Assembly (NCBI GenBank): GCA_022750055.1
Contig: JAKIWL010000003.1
Span: forward strand, 243,300-307,299
Direction of reading: 5' to 3'
DNA from: Thermoplasmata archaeon
Lineage (GTDB): Archaea; Thermoplasmatota; Thermoplasmata; Lutacidiplasmatales; UBA184
DNA length: 64,000 nt
Position 1 is the stretch's first letter. Every line of letters begins with the position of its first letter. Position numbers and translations under genes: made by a program. Below, in pieces: positions 32,413 through 40,742 of the stretch. The notes below the pieces were generated by a model that ran no database searches, had not been told where the DNA came from, and saw nothing but the letters and a program-made list of their open reading frames with translations.

Positions 32413-35253
32413 ATGTCGAGCGCTGCGGCTGGCCCCCGCGCCCGGCTCGACGCTCGGCTTCGGGAGGTCGTGGTCCGACGCGGGTGGGCCGAACCCACGG
32501 AGATCCAACGGCTGGCGGCCGGCCTGCTCGACACCCGGGCTGACGCCTTGCTTGTCTCTCCCACGGGAACGGGCAAGACCGAGGCGGTGCTCCTGCCGCT
32601 CCTCTCCCAGCAGCTCGCCGACCCGCCTCCGCCGGTGAGTCTCCTGTACGTCACCCCGCTACGAGCGCTCAACCGGGACCTCGAGCACCGACTGGTGACC
32701 TTGGTCGAAGAGGTCGGCCTGCGCGCAGCCGTACGCCACGGGGATACCTCGGCGGCCGCTCGCCTCAGCCAGTCGAAGCGGCCGCCCGATCTGCTCCTGA
32801 CCACTCCCGAAACGCTGCCTCTCCTCCTGATGGGAAAGCGGCTGAGGGAAGGACTTCGCCACGTTCGCGCGGTCATCGTCGACGAGGTCCACGAGCTGGT
32901 CTCGAACGACCGCGGGGCCCAGCTCGCGCTGACCCTCGAGCGGCTGGACGAGTGGGTGGGAAGACCCATCCGTCGCATCGGTCTCTCCGCGACCGTCGGG
33001 AATCCCCGGGAGGTGGCTCGATATCTTTCCCCGGCGCCGCGCGCGGTCGAAGTGACGAGCGCCTCCACGGCGCGGAAGGTCCGCTTGACCGCCCGGGTTC
33101 CCACCGAGGGCCTGACGCCCCTTCCGACCGACCTCGACCGCGAGCTCAAGGCGGACCCCGTCTTCCTGGCGGCGCTGAGAACGGTCGCGGAGGAGATCCG
33201 CGCTCACGAGACCACGCTCATCTTCGTCAACACCCGTCCGACCGCCGAAGGCCTGGCGGCTCGACTCCGTCTGCTCGCGCCCGACCTCCCGATCGCGGTC
33301 CATCACGGTTCGCTCTCCCGCGAGGTTCGGGAGGAGGCGGAGCGCCAGTTCCGCGACGGGGCACTGCGCGCCCTCGTGGCCACGTCGTCGCTCGAGCTCG
33401 GGATCGACATCGGGTCGGTCGATTTCGTAGTTCACTTCGGGTCCCCCCACCAGGCCGGCCGATTGTTACAGCGGGTCGGCCGGTCCGGACACCGCGTCGG
33501 CCGCGAGATCCGGGGCACGGTCCTCGCGCTCGATGATGAGGACTTGGAGGAAGCCGCGGTCCTCGCCCGGCGGGCCGCCTCCGGGGAGGTCGAACCGAGC
33601 CGGTGGCGCACGGCGAATCGGATGGCGGCCGCCCAACAGATGGTCGCGGCCGTGCGCGCCGACGGCTCCCGCCGGACGTCCGACCTCATCGGCACGCTCC
33701 GCCGGGCGGCCGCGGTCTCCACGCTCGACGACGCCGACTGGGCAAGGCTCACCGAATACTTGGAAGGACTCGGCTCGCTGCGTCGCGAGGGGAACGAGGT
33801 CCGATCCGGCCGCTCGACCCTCGAGCGCTTCTACTCGACCCTGTCCCTCATCCCGGACGAGCGTACCTACCGCCTCCGAGACATCGCGACGCGCAAGCCG
33901 ATCGGCGTGCTGGACGAGCGGTTCGTCGTAACCCGCGTCCTGGCCGAGCCCGATCACCTGTTCCTGCTCCACGGCCGGACCTGGAAGGTGGTCGAGTTCC
34001 GGGAGGGGGAGCTGCTGGTGGAGGGCGTCCGGGAGATCGGACAAGAACCCCGATGGGTCGGGGAGGACCTCCCCGTTCCGTTCGACGTCGCCCAGGAGAT
34101 CGGCCGACTCCGGCGGGACCGGACGCTCGATGCCTACCCCCTCGAGGCCGCCGCGCAGCGTCGACTCGCCGCCCGGTTGGCCGCCCTCCCCGAGGGGGAA
34201 TCGAGGCCGGACGACCGGACCATCACGGTGACGGTGAACGGGCGGACCGCCGTCTTCGGCGCCGCGTTCGGCAATAGGACGAACCTGACGCTCGCGACGG
34301 TCGCCGCCGGACTCCTCGCCGCTCGCCTCGGCGCCCGGGTCGAGGTGCAGGCGGTGGAGCCGACGTGGTTCATCCTGCTCCTCCCCGTTGCCCTCGATGG
34401 GGCCGCCCTCTCCCAATCCCTCGCGGTCCCCGCCGATACCCTCGATGGGCTGCTCGAAAAACTGGTCCCGGCGGGCCTCGAGTACCGCTGGACCTTCCTG
34501 ACGGTCGCGAGGAAGTTCGGAGCACTGCCGGCTTCGGCCGACCCGCGCGACCTGCGACTGATCGAGCCCCTTCTCGAGGCGGCCCGTGCCTCGCCGCTAG
34601 GGGAGGAGGCGCTGGAGAAGACGCTGTTCGAGCGGCACGACGTGGAGCATGCACGCGAGGTCCTCGAGCGCATCGGTCGCGGGGATATCGCGCTGCGGAC
34701 GGTCGCGCCGTCGGGGTGGACCGAACTCCCGCTCTCCCGGCTCGCCTGGCGGGAGCTCCCGGACGTTCCCCCCCCGACGCTGTTGAAGGCCGTGAGCGAC
34801 CGCCTCCGGGACGAGGCGCTCACGCTCGTCTGCCTTCGGTGCGGCTTCACCCGGACGACCACGGCGGCGCGCTACGAATCCGAGGGGGGGAGCGACTGTC
34901 GGATCTGCCATGGCTCTCTCTCGGCGGTGGTCGCTCCGAACCGGGAGGCGGACGTCGCCAACCTCGCGCGCTACGCCAAGAAGAAATGGTCCGCCCGCCG
35001 GGCGTCGACACGGACGAAGGATCGCCGCCGTCTGCCGGAATCGCTCCCGGCGCTCGTCCGGCAAGGATACACCACGGCCGAGCTCCTGGCCCATCACGGT
35101 GCGAACGCGCTGCTGTGCCTGGCCGCCCGCGGCATCGGACCGGAAACGGCCCGCAGGATCCTCGCTCGACCCTATCGGAACCCGAACGACCTCGTCGGCG
35201 AGATACTGAAGGCCGAGCGCCGCTACGCTAGGAACCGGGCCTTCTGGGATTGA
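32413..35253 (+). CDS. lhr: Lhr-type superfamily 2 DNA helicase, 946 aa
   Basis: SF2 motifs occur in order: VSPTGTGKTEAVLLPLL (I), TPLRALNRDL (Ia), TTPETLPLLL, VDEVHELVSNDRG (II, DEVH), GLSATVGNPREVA (III), FVNTRPTAEGLAARL (IV), TSSLELGIDIGSVDFVVHFGSP (V) and LLQRVGRSGHR (VI). The following winged-helix and Lhr-core domain match Lhr, a repair-related 3'-5' helicase. Beyond it, LVCLRCGFTRTT with CRICHGSL forms a zinc site, and the last about 60 residues (ELLAHHGANALLCLAARGIGPETARRIL) look like helix-hairpin-helix. I prefer the ATG at 32413 over the track's TTG at 32404. Confidence 0.93.
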   Translation: MSSAAAGPRARLDARLREVVVRRGWAEPTEIQRLAAGLLDTRADALLVSPTGTGKTEAVLLPLLSQQLADPPPPVSLLYVTPLRALNRDLEHRLVTLVEEVGLRAAVRHGDTSAAARLSQSKRPPDLLLTTPETLPLLLMGKRLREGLRHVRAVIVDEVHELVSNDRGAQLALTLERLDEWVGRPIRRIGLSATVGNPREVARYLSPAPRAVEVTSASTARKVRLTARVPTEGLTPLPTDLDRELKADPVFLAALRTVAEEIRAHETTLIFVNTRPTAEGLAARLRLLAPDLPIAVHHGSLSREVREEAERQFRDGALRALVATSSLELGIDIGSVDFVVHFGSPHQAGRLLQRVGRSGHRVGREIRGTVLALDDEDLEEAAVLARRAASGEVEPSRWRTANRMAAAQQMVAAVRADGSRRTSDLIGTLRRAAAVSTLDDADWARLTEYLEGLGSLRREGNEVRSGRSTLERFYSTLSLIPDERTYRLRDIATRKPIGVLDERFVVTRVLAEPDHLFLLHGRTWKVVEFREGELLVEGVREIGQEPRWVGEDLPVPFDVAQEIGRLRRDRTLDAYPLEAAAQRRLAARLAALPEGESRPDDRTITVTVNGRTAVFGAAFGNRTNLTLATVAAGLLAARLGARVEVQAVEPTWFILLLPVALDGAALSQSLAVPADTLDGLLEKLVPAGLEYRWTFLTVARKFGALPASADPRDLRLIEPLLEAARASPLGEEALEKTLFERHDVEHAREVLERIGRGDIALRTVAPSGWTELPLSRLAWRELPDVPPPTLLKAVSDRLRDEALTLVCLRCGFTRTTTAARYESEGGSDCRICHGSLSAVVAPNREADVANLARYAKKKWSARRASTRTKDRRRLPESLPALVRQGYTTAELLAHHGANALLCLAARGIGPETARRILARPYRNPNDLVGEILKAERRYARNRAFWD

Positions 35254-35346
35254 CCGGGCTCGGTCGTCCACCGGCTCGGTGAGCGCCGACGGCTGAGCGC
35301 ATCCGCGCGGGGCGATCCAGCGGTGGTGACCTACCGCCGCCGCCGT

Positions 35347-36258
35347 CTACGCGGACCGGGTAGCCTCGCCGGTCACGCCGAGCAATCCGTCCATGGAAGC
35401 TCCGATCGCCAACCGCAGCACTCCGAACGGGTGGCCGGATCGCAGCGTCGCGCTCCCGAGACGGTTGAGCGTGGTCCAGGTGATGGGGGCCACGCCTCCC
35501 GGAAATTGCCACGCGTAGGAGCGGCCCAACCGGACGAGCTCGCGGATCGCATAGTAGAGGCGGACGCTCCCCAGGGGGGGGCCACGGACGAAGTTGTGCT
35601 CCACCGAAGCTTCGGGAACGTGGAACACGGCGTACCCTTGACGCGCGAGGCGCAGCGAAAACTCGTAGTCCACGAAGTCCACAAAGTAGCGCTCGTCGAA
35701 CCCGCCCACGGATTCAAACACGGCTCGGGGGATGAGCGCGCCGGAGTTGAGGAGCAGCAATCCCTGAAAGGAGGACGGGCCCGAGTACCCCCCTCGGCGC
35801 GCGTAGTAGTCTCTGCGACGCGAATCGAGCGGGATCCTCCCCCCCGGCTCGCGATTGGCCGACTGGAGCGCGCCGACGCGGTAGTTCTTCGAAAGGGCAT
35901 CGTGCTCCCGAACGAGTCGGTCCACGGAGCCGGCGCGGACGATGGAGTCCTGGTCCAGGAGAAAGATGAAGTCGAATCCGGACGGGTCCCCCGCCGCGAC
36001 GGCCTGGTTGAAGGCCACGGCCACTCCTTCGTTTCGACCATTCTCGATCACGGCGAAGCGGCGGGTCGGGCTCGGTCCGGACCCGGAGAACGATCCGAGA
36101 GCTTGGTGGACCACTTCGCGACTGGCCAGGGTCGACGCATTGTCCACGATGACGAGGTGGTCTACCTCTCCCAGTGCGGCCGCCACGACCTTCGGGAGCG
36201 CCTCCGAGTCCGGCCGGTAGGTTACGATGGCGCCCAGAACCCTTGCGGCGCGCACCAT
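35347..36258 (-). CDS. Family 2 glycosyltransferase, rhamnosyltransferase-like, 303 aa
   Basis: The ATG at 36258 (MVRAARVLGAIVTYRPD) begins a GT2 fold: VIVDNASTLASREVV, NGRNEGVAVAFNQAVAAG, FIFLLDQDSIVRAGSV (DxD-like metal site), GALIPRAVFESVGGFDERYFVDFVDYEFSLRLARQGY and VEHNFV. The arrangement is that of dTDP-rhamnosyl or related transferases acting at the cytosolic membrane face. The substrate is unknown. The upstream extension in the track is low-complexity and excluded. It is monocistronic, with 161 nt between it and the trm1 gene; surface glycans or glycoproteins are a reasonable target given the many secreted proteins. Confidence 0.88.
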   Translation of the reverse strand: MVRAARVLGAIVTYRPDSEALPKVVAAALGEVDHLVIVDNASTLASREVVHQALGSFSGSGPSPTRRFAVIENGRNEGVAVAFNQAVAAGDPSGFDFIFLLDQDSIVRAGSVDRLVREHDALSKNYRVGALQSANREPGGRIPLDSRRRDYYARRGGYSGPSSFQGLLLLNSGALIPRAVFESVGGFDERYFVDFVDYEFSLRLARQGYAVFHVPEASVEHNFVRGPPLGSVRLYYAIRELVRLGRSYAWQFPGGVAPITWTTLNRLGSATLRSGHPFGVLRLAIGASMDGLLGVTGEATRSA

Positions 36259-36419
36259 GCAGGCCCTTCCCAGCGGTCGTTCGGACAAAAGCCTGCGCGG
36301 GCGCCCAGCTCGGGCTCCCGAACGACGGATATCGACGACCCACGACTCAGACGGTCTGCCCAATGCGACGTCTCGATCCCCGATCTGGCCCCGACGCGCT
36401 CCTGCTCCGGCGGACCCGA

Positions 36420-37457
36420 TCACCCAGCCTCGGGACGCGTCCGGGACGCAGGCTCCGCCACTTCCCGCGCCACCTTCGCCACTTCGGCCCTCGGCGCCGT
36501 GGTCCGGAACCCCCCCGCTCTCACGTGGGTGCGAGCCGTCGGCCAACCTCGTTCGCTCAACCGCCGGATCATCTCATCGACCCGCGGCGGAGATGCCAGG
36601 GCCTCTTCCCGGGCGAGCTCGTTCGCCTCGAAGAAGAACATGGCCTCCACCCTCGCCTCCCCCTGGAGGAGTTCGAGGAGCCGAGCCGCCTCCCGAGGCC
36701 GAGCGGCGGAACGCGGGACCTCGAGAAGGTCGACGAACGCGGGGTCGACCAACGCCGAGGTCCACAGCGGCCCGACCGGTGTGGTACCGCCGATCGAGGG
36801 TCCGGTGAAGTCGCGGGGGTCGACCGTCGACACGAAGAAGTCGCGGTCCGCGGCTTCGTCGAAGAGCTCGACGTACGCCCTCAGGTAATGTCCCCCCACG
36901 TACGCGAGGAGGGGTCGCAGCCCGACCCCGCGCGACCGGGCCTGGCGCGCGAGCCAGCCGAGCAGGATCCGCAGGCCCCCTTCCGGCGCCAGCCGCCCCC
37001 GTAGAGGACGTGCGCCGTACCGCCGCTCGCAGGCCGTCGGGTCGGCGCCCGCGAGGACGCGCAGGTCGGTCGCCGTGACGGCCAACACCGAGGGGATACG
37101 GGCGGAATCGAAGCACGACGATACGAACGGAGCAGGCGACCCATACGGGTCGAGGTCGATGAAATCGAAGGGGGCGTCGGGGGGTGGCGACCTCGCGTTG
37201 CGAAGGAGGGCGCGTGCCCGCTCCGGCCCGAAACGCGCGACGTTCGCCTCCAGCACTCGGTACGCCGACGGGTTCGCCTCCGTCAGGAGAACCGAGGAGA
37301 ATAGTCCGCTCTCGTTCAAGACCCGCAGGGCGCGGACTCCGGTCGCCGCCAACATCTCCCACGCGGCCCACGAGCGGGGCCCAGCCCTCGAGGCAAGGGC
37401 ATTGGCGACGGCCACGGAGAGGTCCCGGTCGAGCGCCATGGCGCCATTGTAGAACAC
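36420..37457 (-). CDS. trm1: tRNA (guanine26-N2)-dimethyltransferase Trm1, at least 345 aa
   Basis: The core is clear: VFYNGAMALDRDLSVAVANAL at the start, AWEMLAATGVRALRVL (SAM motif I), FDFIDLDPYGSPAPFVSSC (catalytic DPYGSP), VTATDLRVLAGA, and YLRAYVELFDEAADR. Trm1 makes N2,N2-dimethylguanosine at position 26 of tRNAs. The annotated start is a GTG falling inside the conserved VFYN motif, but family members have about 25 residues before it. The frame stays open upstream and encodes ATDLWLPESVGEKGPGRR, which looks like that missing N-terminus. The true start is probably a non-AUG codon (CTG at 37547). Confidence 0.92.
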   Translation of the reverse strand: MFYNGAMALDRDLSVAVANALASRAGPRSWAAWEMLAATGVRALRVLNESGLFSSVLLTEANPSAYRVLEANVARFGPERARALLRNARSPPPDAPFDFIDLDPYGSPAPFVSSCFDSARIPSVLAVTATDLRVLAGADPTACERRYGARPLRGRLAPEGGLRILLGWLARQARSRGVGLRPLLAYVGGHYLRAYVELFDEAADRDFFVSTVDPRDFTGPSIGGTTPVGPLWTSALVDPAFVDLLEVPRSAARPREAARLLELLQGEARVEAMFFFEANELAREEALASPPRVDEMIRRLSERGWPTARTHVRAGGFRTTAPRAEVAKVAREVAEPASRTRPEAG

Positions 37458-37543
37458 GGGGCGCCGCCGCCCCGGCCCCTTCTCCCCGACCGATTCAGGG
37501 AGCCAGAGGTCGGTGGCCCCTTCGCGACCGGATCGGACCCCGG

Positions 37544-38101
37544 TCAGTGGGAGCGGCCCGTCAGCAGTCGGACGATCTTGAACGCGAGGAGGTTCTTGTT
37601 GACCGGCGTGACCTCGAGCAGGCGTAGTTCGTCCCTCCGCCGGATGTCCTGCAGGAGCGGATTCCTCGACTTCTTATGAAGCGTCATTACGATCGACTTG
37701 TTCCCGTCGAGCGTATCGACCACCGATTTCGTGAACGCCTCGCTCTCGACCTCCATCTTGCCGACCTCGTCGATCACGATCACGTCGGCGGCGGCCCGAG
37801 CCTCGGCGAGCGAGCGCGCCCCAAGCCCTTCGAGCGCCTCGACGTTGATCCCGAACTTGCCCGAATGGACCCGGGACTTCAACCCCTCGTGCGCGAAGAC
37901 CTCGTGTTCCTTCGTCATCCAGTTCGTGATCTGGAACCCGGAGCGGCGGTGCTTCTCGATGATCGGCTCCGTCACCATCCCGCCGACCCGGACCCCCTCC
38001 TGTTCCAGGAGCTGGATGATGCGAAGCAACGTCTGGGTCTTGCCCGAACCGGGCATGCCGGTAATCCCAATCTTGATAGGTCCGGTCACCCGACGAGCCA
38101 T
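37544..38101 (-). CDS. Nucleoside-triphosphatase of the THEP1 family, 185 aa
   Basis: From the ATG at 38101, a P-loop KIGITGMPGSGKTQTLLRI is followed by GGMVTEPIIEKHRRSGFQI and a Walker B VIVIDEVGKMEVESEAF with the family-specific E-V-G-K-M-E string. SIVMTLHKKSRNPLLQDI and the C-terminus VTPVNKNLLAFKIVRLL complete the domain. Members hydrolyse NTPs in vitro, and the cellular role is unknown. The length is typical. The stop TGA at 37546-37544 overlaps the proposed CTG start of trm1, so the genes may be coupled. The longer upstream reading in the track is antisense to the methyltransferase. Confidence 0.88.
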   Translation of the reverse strand: MARRVTGPIKIGITGMPGSGKTQTLLRIIQLLEQEGVRVGGMVTEPIIEKHRRSGFQITNWMTKEHEVFAHEGLKSRVHSGKFGINVEALEGLGARSLAEARAAADVIVIDEVGKMEVESEAFTKSVVDTLDGNKSIVMTLHKKSRNPLLQDIRRRDELRLLEVTPVNKNLLAFKIVRLLTGRSH

Positions 38102-38124
38102 GAAGGAACGATTCCCTCCTACGC

Positions 38125-38958
38125 ATGGTGAGATTGGAGAAAAAGGCATCTCCCGCCGCTCGGCCAGGCGTGACGCGGTCGCGCACGCCACCTCCTGAGA
38201 AAGGGACCGAGCAGCCGGTCTATCCCGTCCGGGAGGACACGCTCCTCCTGCTCCCGTTCGCGACCGCTCCATCGGACGGCTGGCTCGTTGAGGTCGGGTG
38301 CGGCGAGGGCCTGGCCTCCCTCGCGGCGGCTCGCCGGGGCTGGAGGGTGATCGCGACCGACCGGAACCCCGACGCCCTCCGACGGCTCCGACGACGGGCC
38401 CGCGCGGAGGGTCTCCCGGTCCATCCGGTCCGGACCGACCTCGCCTTCGGGTTGGGCAGGGTCGCCCGCGTCCTCGCCAATCCGCCGTACCTCCCGACTC
38501 CGCCCGGGGCTCGGGACCCGGACCCGTGGGCGGACCTCGCATTGAACGGGGGCCCGGACGGATGCCGGACGACCGCCCGGTTCCTCCGAGACCTGGCCGG
38601 TCACCTTCGGCCGGGCGGACGCGCCTTCCTCCTGACCTCTTCGCTCCAAGACCGCCGTCATCTCGACCGGCTGTTCCGCCGCTGGGAGCTCGAAGGCGGA
38701 ACGCGATCCGCCGTCGCCCGGCGGGTACTGGAAGGGGAGGTCCTCGAGGTGGTCGAACTCTCTCGGCGGACTCGACCGCGCGGGTCGCCGACCGCTATCC
38801 GGTCCGTTCGGCCGCGGACAACACCGCGTCGAGAAAGCGGGACCCATCGCCCGGCCCGCTCGACGACGAGGAGCGCGTCCAATCCGGTGCCAGCGACCGG
38901 TCGAACGCCCGCTCGGGGTGGGGCATCAGTCCGAACACGTTCCCTTGGCGGTTCGTAA
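38125..38958 (+). CDS. HemK-like N5-glutamine/nucleic acid methyltransferase, 277 aa
   Basis: SAM motif I GWLVEVGCGEGLASLAAARRG and the catalytic RVLANPPYLPTPPGARD are those of the HemK/PrmC-Mtq2 family. Mtq2-type archaeal enzymes of about 200 residues methylate the GGQ of release factor aRF1 with Trm112. The catalytic core ends near residue 215 (EGEVLEVVELSRR). The remaining about 60 residues are Arg/Thr/Pro-rich and overlap the 3' end of purQ on the opposite strand for 164 nt. This tail may be a non-functional run-on after loss of an earlier stop. The start is divergent from the NTPase gene by 23 nt. Confidence 0.82.
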   Translation: MVRLEKKASPAARPGVTRSRTPPPEKGTEQPVYPVREDTLLLLPFATAPSDGWLVEVGCGEGLASLAAARRGWRVIATDRNPDALRRLRRRARAEGLPVHPVRTDLAFGLGRVARVLANPPYLPTPPGARDPDPWADLALNGGPDGCRTTARFLRDLAGHLRPGGRAFLLTSSLQDRRHLDRLFRRWELEGGTRSAVARRVLEGEVLEVVELSRRTRPRGSPTAIRSVRPRTTPRRESGTHRPARSTTRSASNPVPATGRTPARGGASVRTRSLGGS

Positions 38959-39625
38959 GCCCGGCTACGTCGCCCTCCGACCCGTTCGGATTCCATGGGT
39001 ACTGAGCCGTCGAGCCGTCGGGGCTCGTCCAACGGAAGAGGATCTGCCCGGAACGCCGCAGGGCCGCGAGACGGTCGCCGGGCGGACCCGAGAGGATGAG
39101 CTTTCCCTCGCCGTGACCCGACGGGAACAGAAAGCGCGTCCCAACCGGGAATCCCGAGAGAGGGCCGAAGCACCCGCCGCCCCACTCGACCCAGGTGGGC
39201 CGGCACTCATAGTGGCCGGAGTCGTTCGTCACCAGGGCAGCCTCCGGGCTGCCGAGGCCCCTCCCCGGACGCCCGGGAAGCAGGCCGAGTTCGGTCAGGA
39301 CCTGGAACCCATTGCAGATTCCTCCGACCTGACGCCCCGAGCGGACGAAGGCCTCGAGTTGCGGGCCGATGGCTGCACGGATCCGGGCGGCGAAGATCGC
39401 CCCGGCCCGGACGTAGTCACCGGAGGAGAAGCCGCCCGGTATGAGGAGGAGGGAGAATTGGTCGAGGTCCCGAAACCGGTTCGGCTCCACGTCGCGATGC
39501 TCGAACTGTTTGAGATGCACGACCTCCGGGTTCGCCCCGAGCGCCGCCACGGCGCGGCCGAGCTCGGCATCGCAGTTGGTTCCTTCGATCGTCAGAAGGG
39601 CGACCCGGACATCGGAACGCCGCAC
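38795..39625 (-). CDS. purQ: Phosphoribosylformylglycinamidine synthase subunit PurQ, 276 aa
   Basis: A class I glutamine amidotransferase with LLTIEGTNCDAELGRAVAAL, LLIPGGFSSGDYVRAG, the catalytic cysteine in VGGICNGFQVLTELGLLPG, and the His/Glu pair in VFGLMPHPERAFD. PurQ supplies ammonia to PurL in the fourth step of purine synthesis. PurL and PurS are not in the window. The start is GTG at 39625, supported by a TATA element 22-30 nt upstream. The last 164 nt overlap the tail of the convergent methyltransferase gene. Confidence 0.95.
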   Translation of the reverse strand: MRRSDVRVALLTIEGTNCDAELGRAVAALGANPEVVHLKQFEHRDVEPNRFRDLDQFSLLLIPGGFSSGDYVRAGAIFAARIRAAIGPQLEAFVRSGRQVGGICNGFQVLTELGLLPGRPGRGLGSPEAALVTNDSGHYECRPTWVEWGGGCFGPLSGFPVGTRFLFPSGHGEGKLILSGPPGDRLAALRRSGQILFRWTSPDGSTAQYPWNPNGSEGDVAGLTNRQGNVFGLMPHPERAFDRSLAPDWTRSSSSSGPGDGSRFLDAVLSAAERTG

Positions 39626-39646
39626 GGTGGTCGGATGGGTCCGAGC

Positions 39647-39655
39647 GGTTTAACC
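39647..39655 (-). promoter_or_regulatory. TATA box for purQ
   Basis: Minus-strand GGTTAAACC lies 22-30 nt upstream of the GTG at 39625. Confidence 0.55.
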
Positions 39656-39663
39656 ATTCTCGG

Positions 39664-40686
39664 TCAGGACGAGACCGGCCGAGCCGGGACCATCGGCAAG
39701 GGGCTGCCCTCGGCGAGCGCCTCTTCGCGGCCCAGAGGGGCCGGCGACGGAGTCTCTGGCCCGACGAAGAACGGTCGACGCCGAGCGATGGCCCGTTCGA
39801 ACGCGGCGACGAGCGCCTCCTCGGGGGCGTCCGACCGAAGCAGCGACCGGAGGTCCAATAGCCCGTCGTTCGTCATCAGACAGCCCTTGAGGCGGCCGTC
39901 CGACGTCAGTCGGAGCCGGTGACAGGCCATGCAGAACGCCGGGTTCTCCACGGGCTGGACGACCTCGACCGTCACCGGGCGTCCGCCCGATTCGAAGGTA
40001 TACCGGGGTCGGTCGTGCAGGGGATTGTGATCGACCCGGAAGGCGCGGGCCGCTGCCTCCTCGGAGAGGCGACCCAGCTCGGAGTGGAGGGCTCGGTACA
40101 CCTTCGGGTCGACCCGGCCGGAGACGTTCTCGAACTCGATCACCTGCACCCAGGCCCCCACGTCCTGGGCGAACGCCACGAGCCGGTCCACTGACTCCGG
40201 ACGCGCGCTCATCCCGTAGAGCGCGACGACGTTGAGTTTGACCGGAGTGAGACCCGCCCGAACGGCCGCCCGGATCCCTTCGACGGTCCGGGCGACCCCG
40301 TCGACCCCGGTCAGCCGCTGATAGGCGTCCGGGTCGAGGCTCGGAAGGCTCACGTTCACCCGGTCGAGTCCGGCCTCCGAGAGCGGCCCGGCCAGCTCAC
40401 GCAGCTTGAGGCCGTTGGTCGTCATCGAGACCTCGCGGAGGTGGGGACGGATCCGCCGTACGATCTCGACGATATCGGTGCGCAGGGTGGGTTCGCCACC
40501 GGTCAGCTTGACCCGATCGATGCCCACTCGGGCGCCCGCCCGGACGACCCGCTCGATCTCGGAGGGGGAGAGCTCCTCGGTGGAGACGGGCTGGCCCTCC
40601 ATATGGCAGAAGACACAGCGGAGGTTGCAGCGCTGGGTGAGCGAGATCCGAAGGTCCGAGACCTCCCTCCCGTAGCGGTCCTGCAC
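39664..40686 (-). CDS. moaA: GTP 3',8-cyclase MoaA, 340 aa
   Basis: The start is GTG at 40686, because family members begin with a short DxYGRxV segment: here MQDRYGREVSDLRISLTQRC. The radical-SAM cluster motif is CNLRCVFC, the GGEP motif is VKLTGGEPTLR, and the C-terminal second cluster site includes NPAFCMACHRLRLTSDGRLKGCL. It converts GTP to 3',8-cyclo-GTP, the first step of molybdenum cofactor synthesis. moeA lies 56 nt upstream on the same strand. The 783-aa track ORF is an upstream read-through of the moeA region in another frame. Confidence 0.95.
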   Translation of the reverse strand: MQDRYGREVSDLRISLTQRCNLRCVFCHMEGQPVSTEELSPSEIERVVRAGARVGIDRVKLTGGEPTLRTDIVEIVRRIRPHLREVSMTTNGLKLRELAGPLSEAGLDRVNVSLPSLDPDAYQRLTGVDGVARTVEGIRAAVRAGLTPVKLNVVALYGMSARPESVDRLVAFAQDVGAWVQVIEFENVSGRVDPKVYRALHSELGRLSEEAAARAFRVDHNPLHDRPRYTFESGGRPVTVEVVQPVENPAFCMACHRLRLTSDGRLKGCLMTNDGLLDLRSLLRSDAPEEALVAAFERAIARRRPFFVGPETPSPAPLGREEALAEGSPLPMVPARPVSS

Positions 40687-40742
40687 GCCGTGGACAACGA
40701 CCGACCCTCGGATATGCTTTGGGCCCTGAGGGTCCCGCCGGC

